NCBI GenBank assembly: GCA_013372875.1
Contig: JABXIW010000067.1
Coordinates: forward strand, 1 to 8,304
Origin: Gammaproteobacteria bacterium
Lineage (GTDB): Bacteria > Pseudomonadota > Gammaproteobacteria > Enterobacterales > Kangiellaceae
Reading direction: 5' to 3'
Length of the DNA stretch: 8,304 bases
Shown here: piece by piece, positions 1 to 8,100 of the stretch
Layout: the number at the start of each line of letters is the position of its first letter
Position numbering within the stretch: position 1 is the first letter of the stretch
Made by a program: the position numbers and the translations under genes
Notes under the pieces: generated by a model
The model's input: the letters and a program-made list of their open reading frames with translations, nothing else
Told to the model about the DNA's origin: nothing
Database searches by the model: none

Positions 1-275
1 GTGCTTTCTGTTGCTTCCACATTTGAGGCATTGGTGCCTGTGACAACGACGGTGTACGTGCCATTTGGCTCACCACTGATGTCCATCGCGTTGCTCGTCC
101 AAGCGCCACCACTTTGTACCGTGGCACTGCCGCTGGCGATAACCGTTTCACTGCCTTGCGCTTTGATTTCTACGCTCACGGTTTGGCCATCAAAGCGGCT
201 TGAAGTGCCGGTGATCTGCAATGCGGCGGCATTGCTGCTATCCACATTGCCTACTGGCGTGATCGCCAAGGTTGG
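1..275 (-). repeat. Last visible Ig-like domain, high G+C, cut by the window (residues 2609-2699+)
   Basis: From P2609 the protein reads PTLAITPVGNVDSSNAAALQ, ITGTSSRFDGQTVSVEIK, then GGAWTSNAMDISGEPNGTY and TVVVTGTNASN. The 'D-x-x-N-A-A-A-L-x-I-x-G-T-S' opening and 'W-T-x-x-x-D-I-S-x-x-x-x-G-T-Y-T-V' ending are typical of Ig-like modules found as long tandem arrays in giant adhesins. Its DNA is richer in G+C than the rest (164 of 300 bases in 1-300, against 131 of 300 in 301-600, by hand count). The domain is probably almost complete; what follows is unknown. Confidence 0.72.
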
Positions 276-3200
276 TGTGATTGGCATTGCGTTGGAAGAA
301 TCATCTTCGCCCATATTACCAATCAAGTCTTTGTACTTACTTACAAATAGGCCGACACTGAGTTCTGGAATATTGGGGACTTCAGCCCTCCCCGTCCAAA
401 TTTTCTTATTCGCCGTAGCAACGAGTGAAGTAACATCATTATTTCCCAGTTTTGCTGTCGCTTCTTGCACTTCCTTATCGAACTCAAGTGTGATGTTTAC
501 CGACTGTCCTATCGCTTGATGCTTAGGATCAAAAGTCACTTTTGACAGCGTTGGTAACACTCCTTCTACCTCCAAAATCAAACTATCCCCTTTTCCGGGG
601 ATAGAGTTGACGCTCTCATAACTATCATCGTCGACCCGTATGATTATTTCTTTATTTTGTTTTTCTGGAGTTGTGTAGGTAGCGGTCCAAGTTATATTGT
701 CACTGGTGTTCCATGATACTTGCTGAAGCTCTCCAGCTTCGTTTTTATCACTCGCTTCTAATTTCACATCGGAGAAACTAAATTCTTTAACCTCTTCTGA
801 AAAAGTAAATGTAAGCGGGATTTCAACTCCACCAGCCGAAGGGCTAGATGATGCAGTTGATATTGTTAACTCTGGAACGGTTGCTGCCTTTACGGTAGCG
901 CTTGTTGATTTCTCAGTCTTATGGTTCGCCAAATCCAACGCGGCTACTTGTATCGTATAGGTACCAGGAGTCAGTGAGTAGTGCATCACATAAGGATCAC
1001 CTACACTAGCAGGCTCTGTAACTGATTGTGGTCCCACTTTTACCCCACTCCCGTTATCTGCTGTAGATGTCACTGAACTCAAGTTTTTATCTGTAACATA
1101 CGCTGTTACATCTAAATCATATTTACCGTCCGTTGGTGTCATAGATACTTGATCAGCAGAAACACCAGATATTGTTGGTAACTCGTAGTCAACGATAGAT
1201 GTGATGCCTTTGGCACCATATGTTGTACTAAAAAGTTCAAAGTCGGTAATAGAACGCCCTATTGAGTCGGTGACCGTCACTTTATACATATATTCGGTCT
1301 GATCTTCAGCGTCAAAAACCATAGTATCAGACCCTGTCGATGAGACGATATTCCCCGAAAAATTTAGCGTATCACCTGTACTTGGAACTAAATCGATAGA
1401 GTAGTTTGATGCCTTTACATCATGTCCTTCTTTTGAAGTCACATTGAATAACTGACTTTCTTTTGTAAAAGCTAGTTTGCCTCCTTGCAAGCTAGTCATT
1501 CCATTAAATGAGACCGTAATAGTAGGTACAGACACATCAATATCCACAGTCTTACTTTCACTCCAGCCCACTTTATCCGTTGCTTCAATGCTTACTCGGA
1601 TTTGATTCAGCCCTTGCAGCTCACTTTTTGGCAGCTCGAAATAAAGATGTGAGTTATCTGCATTTTCCTCTTTATTAAAAACATGGCTAGGGTTAACGGT
1701 TGTGTATTTGACGCTTGCAATACCGCTTCCTTCATCCCTAATAGAAAACTGGAACCTAACCAAGTTTGAATCTGTAGGGGATTCACTGACAACAGCGTCA
1801 CTATCAATTATTGGTTTGCTGTTATCGACCATCACACTGACGTTATCGCTACTTGAGTCTCCCCACACATCAATAGCTTGGATGCTCGGTTTGATCACTT
1901 GTCCATCCAAAGTCGCACTTAGAGGCGCTTCAAATGTCGAACAGGAATAGCCCTCTCCACAATCGTTAAATCGTGAAAAGTTCCCTGGATGATCATTGAG
2001 GTTATATGAATCCCCATCCACTGTTGCAATCACATTTTCTAAAATTGATTGTGCCCCAACCTTCACTTTAAAGTTCATCACCAGCTGAGCGCCTCGAATG
2101 ATACTGTCATCCGTTGGGCTTGTGATACCAATATCTACTGAACCTGGAGGTGGCAACAATAGTTCTAGAGAATGATCTGAGGATGTATTACCTGCCATAT
2201 CAGATAAATTTTTAATGGTATATAGATGTTGTGATACCCCCGTTGCGATGATATCCGAATAACGTTCGGTGTAAGTACACGTAGTAACCCCAGCACTCAC
2301 GCTACAACTTTTTGGTTCAAACGTTATATTAAAACGGTTTCTAACTAACAACGGTCGTTTCGTTGGCCCAGTATTCACCCCTGATAAGTTATCTTTGAAG
2401 CTCAATGTTAAGCTCAACATTTTGTTTCCATCGGCATCAAATTCAACTTCGTTACCTGTAAATAGATAGGTATCCTCTAATGCTGCTGGTGCTTCAATAT
2501 CCATCATATTAAAGCTGAATTTGCTCACCGTCTCTGTATCGTTCTGGCCCACTGTCCGAGTAATTAGAACGACAGGTGCAGTAGACATGTTTACATCTGT
2601 CGTCACACTACACTTATAACTTTCCTGTGGATTAGTGATAACGCCAGAGTAAGCATTGCTCAATCCATCATTTGGAGCTTCGCTTGAGGTGTAATTTTCT
2701 CTTACCCAACATTCTAGAGTCCGAGCCTTAACATCACCCACAGGGTTGAACTCGACACTCAACGTCTTACCCGAGATATGAGCCTGAAAATTTTCAGGTT
2801 GCGCGACAGATAACACGACCCCTTCGCGTTGAACATTAATACTTTCCGAACGTTCTGCTACTGGCCGTGTTTCGCCTGAGTTATACAAAACATTGTTATA
2901 AACTTTGAACTTTAGTTCATAGCTTCCATCCTGAGATAATTCTGCAGAAGTTAGTCTTCCCTTCCACTTACCCGCTTCATCCTCACTAAACTGTATATTA
3001 TTGGTTTGATCGCCATATCTATAAGTGCCGTCGATTTGAGGAATTCCACTTGCATCTTCCGCATCAAGGGTAATAACGACAGGATCGTTGCGCGTAACTA
3101 ACCCACCAGTAATCGGCGTTCCATCTTCATAGGAAAAAGACACACTATGAATTGTTGGCAACTTATTTTGCACTTTAATCGCGTAATCTACCTCAGTCGC

Positions 3201-6200
3201 ATTCCCACGAACATCACTGCCCCTGAGTTTGATTGTACGGGTTGAACTATCACCATCATTCTGCCCTTCTAAGCTCACTTTCATATCTTCATCTACTTGT
3301 GTGCCGGTATCAGAAGGTGTATCGATAAAGCTCCAATACTCCAATGTCGTCTTGTTCACACCATTTGATGAAGGCGTTCCCGTTTCGCTCAGATCTTGAG
3401 CTGAAAGTGAAAACACGTAGTTACCACGATAATAACTTTCCGAGTTAAACCCATTCAGAGTTAACGTAGGACCATCTCGGTCAATAATTATCGTTCGTGG
3501 CTCTGTCTGAGATTCGAATCCATACTCATCTATCGCCTTAATGAACAGGTTCGCCCTCTTATTTGCATCAATGGTGATACTGTCACTTTGTATACGACCA
3601 ATTTCCATTTCAAATGGTTGTGTTGGATCTCTAGGTACAATTGACCGTATTGCAGAGTCACCAGCTTGTTGCCACAGCTCGACGTTACTTACTTTAGAAT
3701 CATCAATGACTGAACTCAGCTTCACTTGAAAGTCAGGTCCCAGGACGTAGTTACCAGCAGAGTTTTTGTCTACGATCCAAGGTTCAGACAGTTCAATTAC
3801 CGGGCCTTTGTTGTCTACTTGAAAAACAAATTCGCTTGTCGACTCTGCTTGAGGGTAAGCACTGTCTTTCGCTTTTACGTAAAACGAGTTCGTCTCTTCA
3901 TACTTAAACGCCCCGGCTATTAAACGAACCTCAATGTTTGGTTGCTCTCCGAATAGATAAGGCTCCACACTGTCTGTAGGTTCAGTCTCATAATGTTGCA
4001 AAGTAATACGCTTACCAAACTCCGTCTTCATATCAACTTCAACTACACTGCCTGGACTCAAGTTACCCCAAGAAATATCCGGCACCCAAGATGAGTTTCC
4101 ACCCAAACGCTTATTGATTGTTCCTCCATTAACAATCGGCCCTTCAGAGTCAATTAAGATATTGAATTTTGGTGAATTTGTAGTTTGACGATTAACAAAG
4201 TTCCCCAAATTGTCTTCTGCATTTACATTGACAGTCCAGTTACCATCTCCCGGATAAACGACTTTACCTTGGCTCGCACAAAGAGTACCTGTACATAATT
4301 TAACCTTAAATGAATCTTGCGTATTACTGGAAAACTGATCGCTTGTGTAATCGACCGTTGTACCATTTGAGAGATCGACAAACGATAAACTCCGCTTATC
4401 CAGTTGGTCCCCCACAAGATCTTGAAGTTTAAATGTCAACTCATGAACTGAATTCGCATTTAAATAAATATCCTCGCCAATTGGGTTCCCTTCCAAGTCG
4501 TTTGGTGGAATGTAAGTCGCTGCGGGATAGTCATTATCAACATATAGAGTTTCAATATATGGGTTTAGATCGGTATAAGCGTTACCTTGGGTATCGACCG
4601 CCGTTGTCTCCAGAGCAAACTTGATGATGTCTATTAGGTCTGTTGATTGCGTATTGAGTGTAAACAAATACTCTTTGCGGAATTTATTGCTGTTGCCAGA
4701 CTCATCAATTCTCAGTTCCAATGGTATCGCGGTATTAGGCGTGCTCTGTGCATACCACATGCTCTTGAATGTAGGCGCATTTCCCGTTTTTTCAACGATA
4801 CCTGATGGATCTTCCAAGACAATTTTAGAAACAACTTCGCCTGCTACGTAACGTTTGTTGCCGACCATAGTTTCTCGGCCAGTCTCTATTGTTAACGTTT
4901 GTTTAGGCGCTTCTTTATCTATACTTTCTCCCTCACTATCAAAAATAGCGTCTTCGTCTAGCTTTGGATTTGCCTGCGATATATCGTCAGCATAAAGCTG
5001 GGCAATATTGGTTAGAATTCCGTATTTTTCCGTCATGATGTTGTAGTAAGACTGAGCGAGATCTTTACGGTAAGTGTCAGAACTAAACTCATAACTATCT
5101 AATTTAATTAGATTACCTCCAGATCCAATACCGTTTGCCTTACCGTCATAGCTCAGATCATCATAGATAGCAGAAGCAAAATCAGAAGAGTTATTACGTG
5201 GCGTGTCTTGAGCTAAATCATCGATCGCTTCAACGAGAAATCGATGCAAGTAGTCGTTGGACAGTTCATCTGGAATTGGATTTTCTAACATCTCGTTAGT
5301 CGCATAAGATGTCACTGTTGGATCGAAACCGAAAAATGAATCGTTGCCACCGGACAATGCATGCTTCACATCCGTAAGAATGAGAGCCGCGCGCTCTGAG
5401 GTTTTGTCTCCGGCCTCAACTTGATTCCAGCGATAGTCAAATAGGCCTGTTTGGTAAGTAGATAACTCCGTAACATAATAAGTATTCGAACCGTTCAGTT
5501 CGAAGTATGCGCCTATATTTGCATCGTTTAAGTTAACGCTAGCTCTTGCGCTTTTATTATCCTTCCATTGATAGTAATGCGGATCAGTTCCATCAACGCC
5601 AATTAAGCGAACTCGCATAAAATCATAATTAACAACATCGGTTGTAGTCTCACATGAAGCAACATCAAACGCGGCAGACTCATCACTTTCCGGTTGCTGA
5701 ATCGTGGAACAACTAGCTAATGACGTAAACTCTCCGTTAGGGTTTAAACCTTCCAATTGAACACGTGCACCAATGAAAGGTGTCACGATAGTCATCGTCG
5801 GCAAGTCGAAACTGCTTCTGAAATAAACTTCTTGAGTCGTGCTTTCATTCTCTGACTCATCAATAGCTTGAATTACCAGTTTTTGGCTCGCGTTTTCTGA
5901 GACGTTTTTGAAGCCATCACCTAGGATCTCCTTTACAAAAGGGACATAGTAAATAACTTCATCAACTCGCCCGCTACTATCCAAAATGGTTTCGTGAGGA
6001 ATGCTTGCGGTTATCGCGTCCGTCGAAGCTAACGTCTGCGTTGTATTTTGGAACGCATAGTTGTTGTCATTGTTTTGGCTTACGTAATACTTCACGACGA
6101 GCTTAAGTTTGTCAGCACTTGAACCTAATACAGTCTCTGAACTCGCATCAGATATTTTGACACGCACGTAAGGAATCTTTTTTTCTTTCAATAAGTTAAC

Positions 6201-8099
6201 ATTGAAGTTTGCGAAATCAATCCCACTAATGGATTTAAGACCTGCGCTTGCATAGACATAATCTATTTTCAAGTAATCTCGGCTGGACTGCACGTTATCA
6301 GCTGTATAAGTATCTTGTGAATATACGCCCTCGTAAGTGGTTCGTTCTCCATTAAGGCTCACGTTGACGTAACTCATGGGCGTACCTTCCGGATATGTGA
6401 TGATCTGTGCAGGTGCTTGATCATCTCGGCTCACCGCATGTTGAAACTCACCGACATTGTCTTTTGTATCAGTGGCTTTTATATCAAACGTGGTAGTTGA
6501 TAAGAACTGGTCTGTTAAATACGCTTTGCTAAATTCACAGGCACTTCCCGACTCTGACGTAACGGGAGAACAAGCAACATCGTCAGGCAAACCACCCTTA
6601 AATGAAACACTGACGGACTTAATGTCCTGAGACGCTTCTTTTACAAGACCTTTAAGTACATATTCTTGAAGCTCATTATTGATAGCGCTAGACGAGGTCA
6701 CGGTGATAACTGGCGCGTCGTTATCCCAAGAGAAATTGACATAATGACCTTTACCACCGCCAGGAAGCAATTTATTTCCGAGCACATCTGCAGTGTATAA
6801 GACTAAACGTGCAGCAGTAACCTTGGAAAGGCCAGTTTCTTGGTCGACATCAACAGCATCGATCGCTTTTGTATCAATGATTACTTTGATGTTCGTTTCA
6901 CGAAGACCAATCTCAAACCCTTGCGCATCCACCGAACAAAACTTACTGCCTGACGTCAGCTGATCATTACATTGAAACTCACCTTGCCATGCACCGTTGA
7001 GTTTGTATTCAACAAATGCAGACACTGACTCAACACCAATATCGTCATTGATTTTGATATCTACGATGTCTTTACCTGCCAATACATCATTGTCTGTTCG
7101 CGTTGCAGTTGGCGGAATGGTATCAATATCTGTGTCATCACGAGGTGGAATGACACCATCTGTTTCGCCAGCGGTTCCAAGGCTATTTATTTGTTGGCTA
7201 AAGGCAACGTAATCGTCAGCGTTTGTTCCTGAAATGTTGAGTGTAGGGTCATTTACAACTATCAAAACTTGCTGAGAGAGTTCTTGAGTGTACACATCAC
7301 TGGTGATTTTCTGCTGACCAAATGTAAGTGGTGTGACAGCTCCCGTTGCTTCGCTTATTTCTAGGCCATCAAGAAGGCCGTCTGCAATGACATCACGAAA
7401 CTGTACATCAGCTAAATGCATTGATGTATATACATTGTCTTCGGATTGACCGTACCTTTGGATCATGTCATAAGAGTAAGAAGAGTATGCAGTAAGCAAT
7501 GCACCATACTGATGCCCCGGCGTTGCAAAGCTACTCTGCCCACCTTTAGTAATATCAATTGGTGTGGTTTCATTGACATCAAAACCATACATGCCATTAA
7601 TACTATCAAGAGCTTGAGAGACAGCGTCCGAGCCAGACACGCCGCCTGCAATTTTATATTTTGCGAAACCGGAAACAATATTGGTCAGAGGCGTCAACAT
7701 CAACTTTTGGTTACTACCTTCACTGAAGTTCACCACGCCTTCTAAACGCAACGTTTTACCAACACTCGAGGACACAATCTCTTTTGTTAAAGGATCGGTG
7801 TAACTACCTTGTTGTGCGACGACATACAATGGCATCGAAGACGATTCAAATTCGACTTTGTAATCACCAAATGCATTGGAAGATGTGCTCGCTAGCTTCC
7901 TTCCTAGCTTTCCATCTTTAAACTCAAACACCTCAATTTTTGCACCATTGACTGGAGCGTCAAAAACATTACCTGAGATGGTTCCTGTATTCCTCGCAGG
8001 TGGCGTATTATCGCCACCGTCCCCTCCGCCACATGCACTCAATAATAGTGAAGTAGCCATGAGACCTAACGTTGATTTTAGCGTATTTTTAGTGAACAT
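1..8099 (-). CDS. Giant multidomain Ig-like repeat lipoprotein, probable surface adhesin (3' end beyond window)
   Basis: A single minus-strand frame runs from ATG at 8099-8097 to the left edge with no stop: 2,699 full codons plus two bases of the next (AC, so Thr). I read every codon of this frame and found no frameshift. The start is firm, because an in-frame TAA lies at 8138-8136 and no ATG, GTG or TTG falls between; the next Met (residue 14) would destroy the signal peptide. Order of parts: lipoprotein signal peptide (1-22, Cys23), carboxypeptidase-regulatory-like beta domain, helical domain, hinge, Ig-like domains, a second beta plus helical module (765-1045), then about 15 more Ig-like domains. 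Many domains open with a short motif such as VDNDAP, VDNKGP or VDNSKP. No catalytic motif is visible. Such proteins generally act as surface stalks, adhesins or biofilm factors; that role here is inferred. The C-terminus, which could hold a binding or catalytic domain, is not in view. Confidence 0.96.
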   Translation of the reverse strand, partial: MFTKNTLKSTLGLMATSLLLSACGGGDGGDNTPPARNTGTISGNVFDAPVNGAKIEVFEFKDGKLGRKLASTSSNAFGDYKVEFESSSMPLYVVAQQGSYTDPLTKEIVSSSVGKTLRLEGVVNFSEGSNQKLMLTPLTNIVSGFAKYKIAGGVSGSDAVSQALDSINGMYGFDVNETTPIDITKGGQSSFATPGHQYGALLTAYSSYSYDMIQRYGQSEDNVYTSMHLADVQFRDVIADGLLDGLEISEATGAVTPLTFGQQKITSDVYTQELSQQVLIVVNDPTLNISGTNADDYVAFSQQINSLGTAGETDGVIPPRDDTDIDTIPPTATRTDNDVLAGKDIVDIKINDDIGVESVSAFVEYKLNGAWQGEFQCNDQLTSGSKFCSVDAQGFEIGLRETNIKVIIDTKAIDAVDVDQETGLSKVTAARLVLYTADVLGNKLLPGGGKGHYVNFSWDNDAPVITVTSSSAINNELQEYVLKGLVKEASQDIKSVSVSFKGGLPDDVACSPVTSESGSACEFSKAYLTDQFLSTTTFDIKATDTKDNVGEFQHAVSRDDQAPAQIITYPEGTPMSYVNVSLNGERTTYEGVYSQDTYTADNVQSSRDYLKIDYVYASAGLKSISGIDFANFNVNLLKEKKIPYVRVKISDASSETVLGSSADKLKLVVKYYVSQNNDNNYAFQNTTQTLASTDAITASIPHETILDSSGRVDEVIYYVPFVKEILGDGFKNVSENASQKLVIQAIDESENESTTQEVYFRSSFDLPTMTIVTPFIGARVQLEGLNPNGEFTSLASCSTIQQPESDESAAFDVASCETTTDVVNYDFMRVRLIGVDGTDPHYYQWKDNKSARASVNLNDANIGAYFELNGSNTYYVTELSTYQTGLFDYRWNQVEAGDKTSERAALILTDVKHALSGGNDSFFGFDPTVTSYATNEMLENPIPDELSNDYLHRFLVEAIDDLAQDTPRNNSSDFASAIYDDLSYDGKANGIGSGGNLIKLDSYEFSSDTYRKDLAQSYYNIMTEKYGILTNIAQLYADDISQANPKLDEDAIFDSEGESIDKEAPKQTLTIETGRETMVGNKRYVAGEVVSKIVLEDPSGIVEKTGNAPTFKSMWYAQSTPNTAIPLELRIDESGNSNKFRKEYLFTLNTQSTDLIDIIKFALETTAVDTQGNAYTDLNPYIETLYVDNDYPAATYIPPNDLEGNPIGEDIYLNANSVHELTFKLQDLVGDQLDKRSLSFVDLSNGTTVDYTSDQFSSNTQDSFKVKLCTGTLCASQGKVVYPGDGNWTVNVNAEDNLGNFVNRQTTNSPKFNILIDSEGPIVNGGTINKRLGGNSSWVPDISWGNLSPGSVVEVDMKTEFGKRITLQHYETEPTDSVEPYLFGEQPNIEVRLIAGAFKYEETNSFYVKAKDSAYPQAESTSEFVFQVDNKGPVIELSEPWIVDKNSAGNYVLGPDFQVKLSSVIDDSKVSNVELWQQAGDSAIRSIVPRDPTQPFEMEIGRIQSDSITIDANKRANLFIKAIDEYGFESQTEPRTIIIDRDGPTLTLNGFNSESYYRGNYVFSLSAQDLSETGTPSSNGVNKTTLEYWSFIDTPSDTGTQVDEDMKVSLEGQNDGDSSTRTIKLRGSDVRGNATEVDYAIKVQNKLPTIHSVSFSYEDGTPITGGLVTRNDPVVITLDAEDASGIPQIDGTYRYGDQTNNIQFSEDEAGKWKGRLTSAELSQDGSYELKFKVYNNVLYNSGETRPVAERSESINVQREGVVLSVAQPENFQAHISGKTLSVEFNPVGDVKARTLECWVRENYTSSEAPNDGLSNAYSGVITNPQESYKCSVTTDVNMSTAPVVLITRTVGQNDTETVSKFSFNMMDIEAPAALEDTYLFTGNEVEFDADGNKMLSLTLSFKDNLSGVNTGPTKRPLLVRNRFNITFEPKSCSVSAGVTTCTYTERYSDIIATGVSQHLYTIKNLSDMAGNTSSDHSLELLLPPPGSVDIGITSPTDDSIIRGAQLVMNFKVKVGAQSILENVIATVDGDSYNLNDHPGNFSRFNDCGEGYSCSTFEAPLSATLDGQVIKPSIQAIDVWGDSSSDNVSVMVDNSKPIIDSDAVVSESPTDSNLVRFQFSIRDEGSGIASVKYTTVNPSHVFNKEENADNSHLYFELPKSELQGLNQIRVSIEATDKVGWSESKTVDIDVSVPTITVSFNGMTSLQGGKLAFTKESQLFNVTSKEGHDVKASNYSIDLVPSTGDTLNFSGNIVSSTGSDTMVFDAEDQTEYMYKVTVTDSIGRSITDFELFSTTYGAKGITSIVDYELPTISGVSADQVSMTPTDGKYDLDVTAYVTDKNLSSVTSTADNGSGVKVGPQSVTEPASVGDPYVMHYSLTPGTYTIQVAALDLANHKTEKSTSATVKAATVPELTISTASSSPSAGGVEIPLTFTFSEEVKEFSFSDVKLEASDKNEAGELQQVSWNTSDNITWTATYTTPEKQNKEIIIRVDDDSYESVNSIPGKGDSLILEVEGVLPTLSKVTFDPKHQAIGQSVNITLEFDKEVQEATAKLGNNDVTSLVATANKKIWTGRAEVPNIPELSVGLFVSKYKDLIGNMGEDDSSNAMPITPTLAITPVGNVDSSNAAALQITGTSSRFDGQTVSVEIKAQGSETVIASGSATVQSGGAWTSNAMDISGEPNGTYTVVVTGTNASNVEATES
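276..875 (-). repeat. Two Ig-like domains of the 'FxFSE' type (residues 2409-2608)
   Basis: The unit from 2409 reads PELTISTASSSPSAGG, then LTFTFSEEVKEFSFSDVKLE and NITWTATYTTPE. This fits bacterial Ig-like domains (Big_12-like by pattern) built around 'T-F-x-F-S-E-x-V-x-x-F-x-x-x-D-V' and 'W-x-A-T-x-T-P'. The unit from 2516 is related: PTLSKVTFDPKHQAIGQSVN, NITLEFDKEVQEA, KIWTGRAEVP. These domains are common in large surface and secreted proteins of marine bacteria. Neither unit has cysteine. The family name is from memory of the motif and was not searched. Confidence 0.7.
876..4919 (-). repeat. Main Ig-like domain array (residues 1061-2408)
   Basis: About twelve diverged Ig-like domains follow each other. 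I place their starts near residues 1061, 1188, 1317, 1429, 1540, 1645, 1757, 1867, 1986, 2092, 2188 and 2304, from recurring openings such as DKEAP, VDNDYP, IDSEGP, VDNKGP, IDRDGP, VQNKLP, MDIEAP, VDNSKP, IDVSVP and VDYELP. Unit length is about 96-129 residues. Most end in an 'A-x-D-x-x-G-N/S' turn (AEDNLGNF, KAIDEYGFES, QAIDVWGDSS, EATDKVGWSE). Units are far too diverged to be recent tandem duplicates at DNA level. Cysteine pairs lie at 1269/1274, 1797/1830, 1932/1941 and 2047/2053. The likely role is a long semi-rigid stalk displaying distal domains. Confidence 0.85.
4965..5414 (-). other. Alpha-helical domain, module copy 2 (residues 896-1045)
   Basis: After the second beta domain the sequence turns helical: SERAALILTDVKHALSGG, then FFGFD (F923-G924-F925-D926, matching YGFD at 171-174), a helix NDYLHRFLVEAIDDLAQD, then F974-A-S-A-I-Y-D-D-L-S-Y-D-G-K, a Gly-rich loop (990-995), and SSDTYRKDLAQSYYNIM. 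F974 to L1014 and F234 to L274 are the same length, with Phe, Ile, Asp, Leu, Ser-Asp, Tyr and Leu shared at equal offsets. A further helix (about 1022-1043) and an acidic linker (1044-1060) precede the long Ig-like array. Function unknown. Confidence 0.62.
5415..5807 (-). other. Beta domain, module copy 2 (residues 765-895)
   Basis: It opens as DLPTMTIVTPFIGARVQL. P774-F-I-G777-A778-R-V matches the spacing of P49-V-N-G52-A53-K-I in the first beta domain. Later, NDANIGAYFELNGSNTYYV resembles the NAFGDYKVEF strand region of copy 1. Compared with copy 1 it is larger: an insertion around 792-840 carries the cysteine pair C797/C816. It leads directly into a helical part that also resembles copy 1, which supports reading it as a duplicated module rather than another ordinary Ig-like unit. 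Similarity is weak and was judged by eye. Confidence 0.55.
5808..7124 (-). repeat. First Ig-like domain array (residues 326-764)
   Basis: Ig-like beta-sandwich domains start at residues 326 (DTIPPTAT), 461 (DAPVITV) and 559 (DDQAPAQ); the last unit is about 200 residues and may be two domains. Each has alternating hydrophobic strands and ends with the 'A-x-D-x-x-x-N' type turn typical of bacterial Ig-like repeats (KATDTKDNVGEF before 559, QAIDESENES near 750). Units 1 and 2 each carry a close cysteine pair (377/388 and 510/521). An Asp/Pro-rich stretch just before, PPRDDTDIDTIPP (318-330), looks like a flexible hinge after the helical domain. The array separates the two copies of the beta plus helical module. 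Confidence 0.8.
7245..7712 (-). other. Alpha-helical domain, module copy 1 (residues 130-285)
   Basis: This part lacks beta-strand alternation and looks helical. It begins with LMLTPLTNIVSGFAKYKIAG (133-152), continues through an ALDSINGMYGFD segment (Y171-G172-F173-D174), then helices rich in Ala, Tyr, Leu and Asp, then F234-R-D-V-I-A-D-G-L-L-D-G, and ends with SDVYTQELSQQ (267-277). I do not recognise a named family. The YGFD, DG-LLDG and SD-x-Y-x-x-x-L landmarks recur in the same order around 923-1014, so it appears to be one half of an internal duplication. It could be a ligand-binding or assembly domain near the membrane; that is speculation. Confidence 0.65.
7716..7985 (-). other. Beta-sandwich domain, carboxypeptidase-regulatory-like, module copy 1 (residues 39-128)
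   Basis: Residues 39-105 read like a carboxypeptidase regulatory-like (transthyretin-type) beta domain: GTISGNVFDAP opens it, P49-V-N-G52-A53-K-I-E-V-F is the typical strand and turn, and NAFGDYKVEF (around 80) is the characteristic 'G-x-Y' strand. Such domains often sit just after the lipobox of large marine gammaproteobacterial lipoproteins and act as spacers or binding modules. The stretch after 105 (TDPLTKEIVSSSVGKTLRLEG) leads into the helical domain. The family assignment is by pattern only; residues 765-895 look like a diverged second copy. Confidence 0.7.
8031..8099 (-). other. Lipoprotein signal peptide with lipobox (residues 1-23)
   Basis: Residues 1-23 form a classical lipoprotein signal: a basic start (MFTKNTLK), a hydrophobic stretch around LGLMATSLLL, then the lipobox L20-S21-A22-C23. 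Signal peptidase II would cut before Cys23, which becomes the acylated N-terminus. The next residues are GGGDGGD, a flexible Gly/Asp tether common in gammaproteobacterial lipoproteins. Position +2 is Gly rather than Asp, so by the enterobacterial Lol rule the protein should go to the outer membrane rather than stay in the inner membrane. Surface exposure is not shown by this signal alone. Confidence 0.93.
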
Positions 8100-8100
8100 A

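Noticed and set aside
1..519. Plus-strand open frame of 172 codons starting with GTG
   Set aside because: It lies wholly antisense to the Ig-like coding region, has no ribosome binding site in view, and its translation has no domain logic, while the minus frame reads as well-formed Ig-like domains.
6178..6184. Run of seven T (A7 in the coding strand) as a phase-variation site
   Set aside because: It encodes Lys within a KEKK stretch and is short for slipped-strand switching. The frame is intact and nothing else suggests phase variation.
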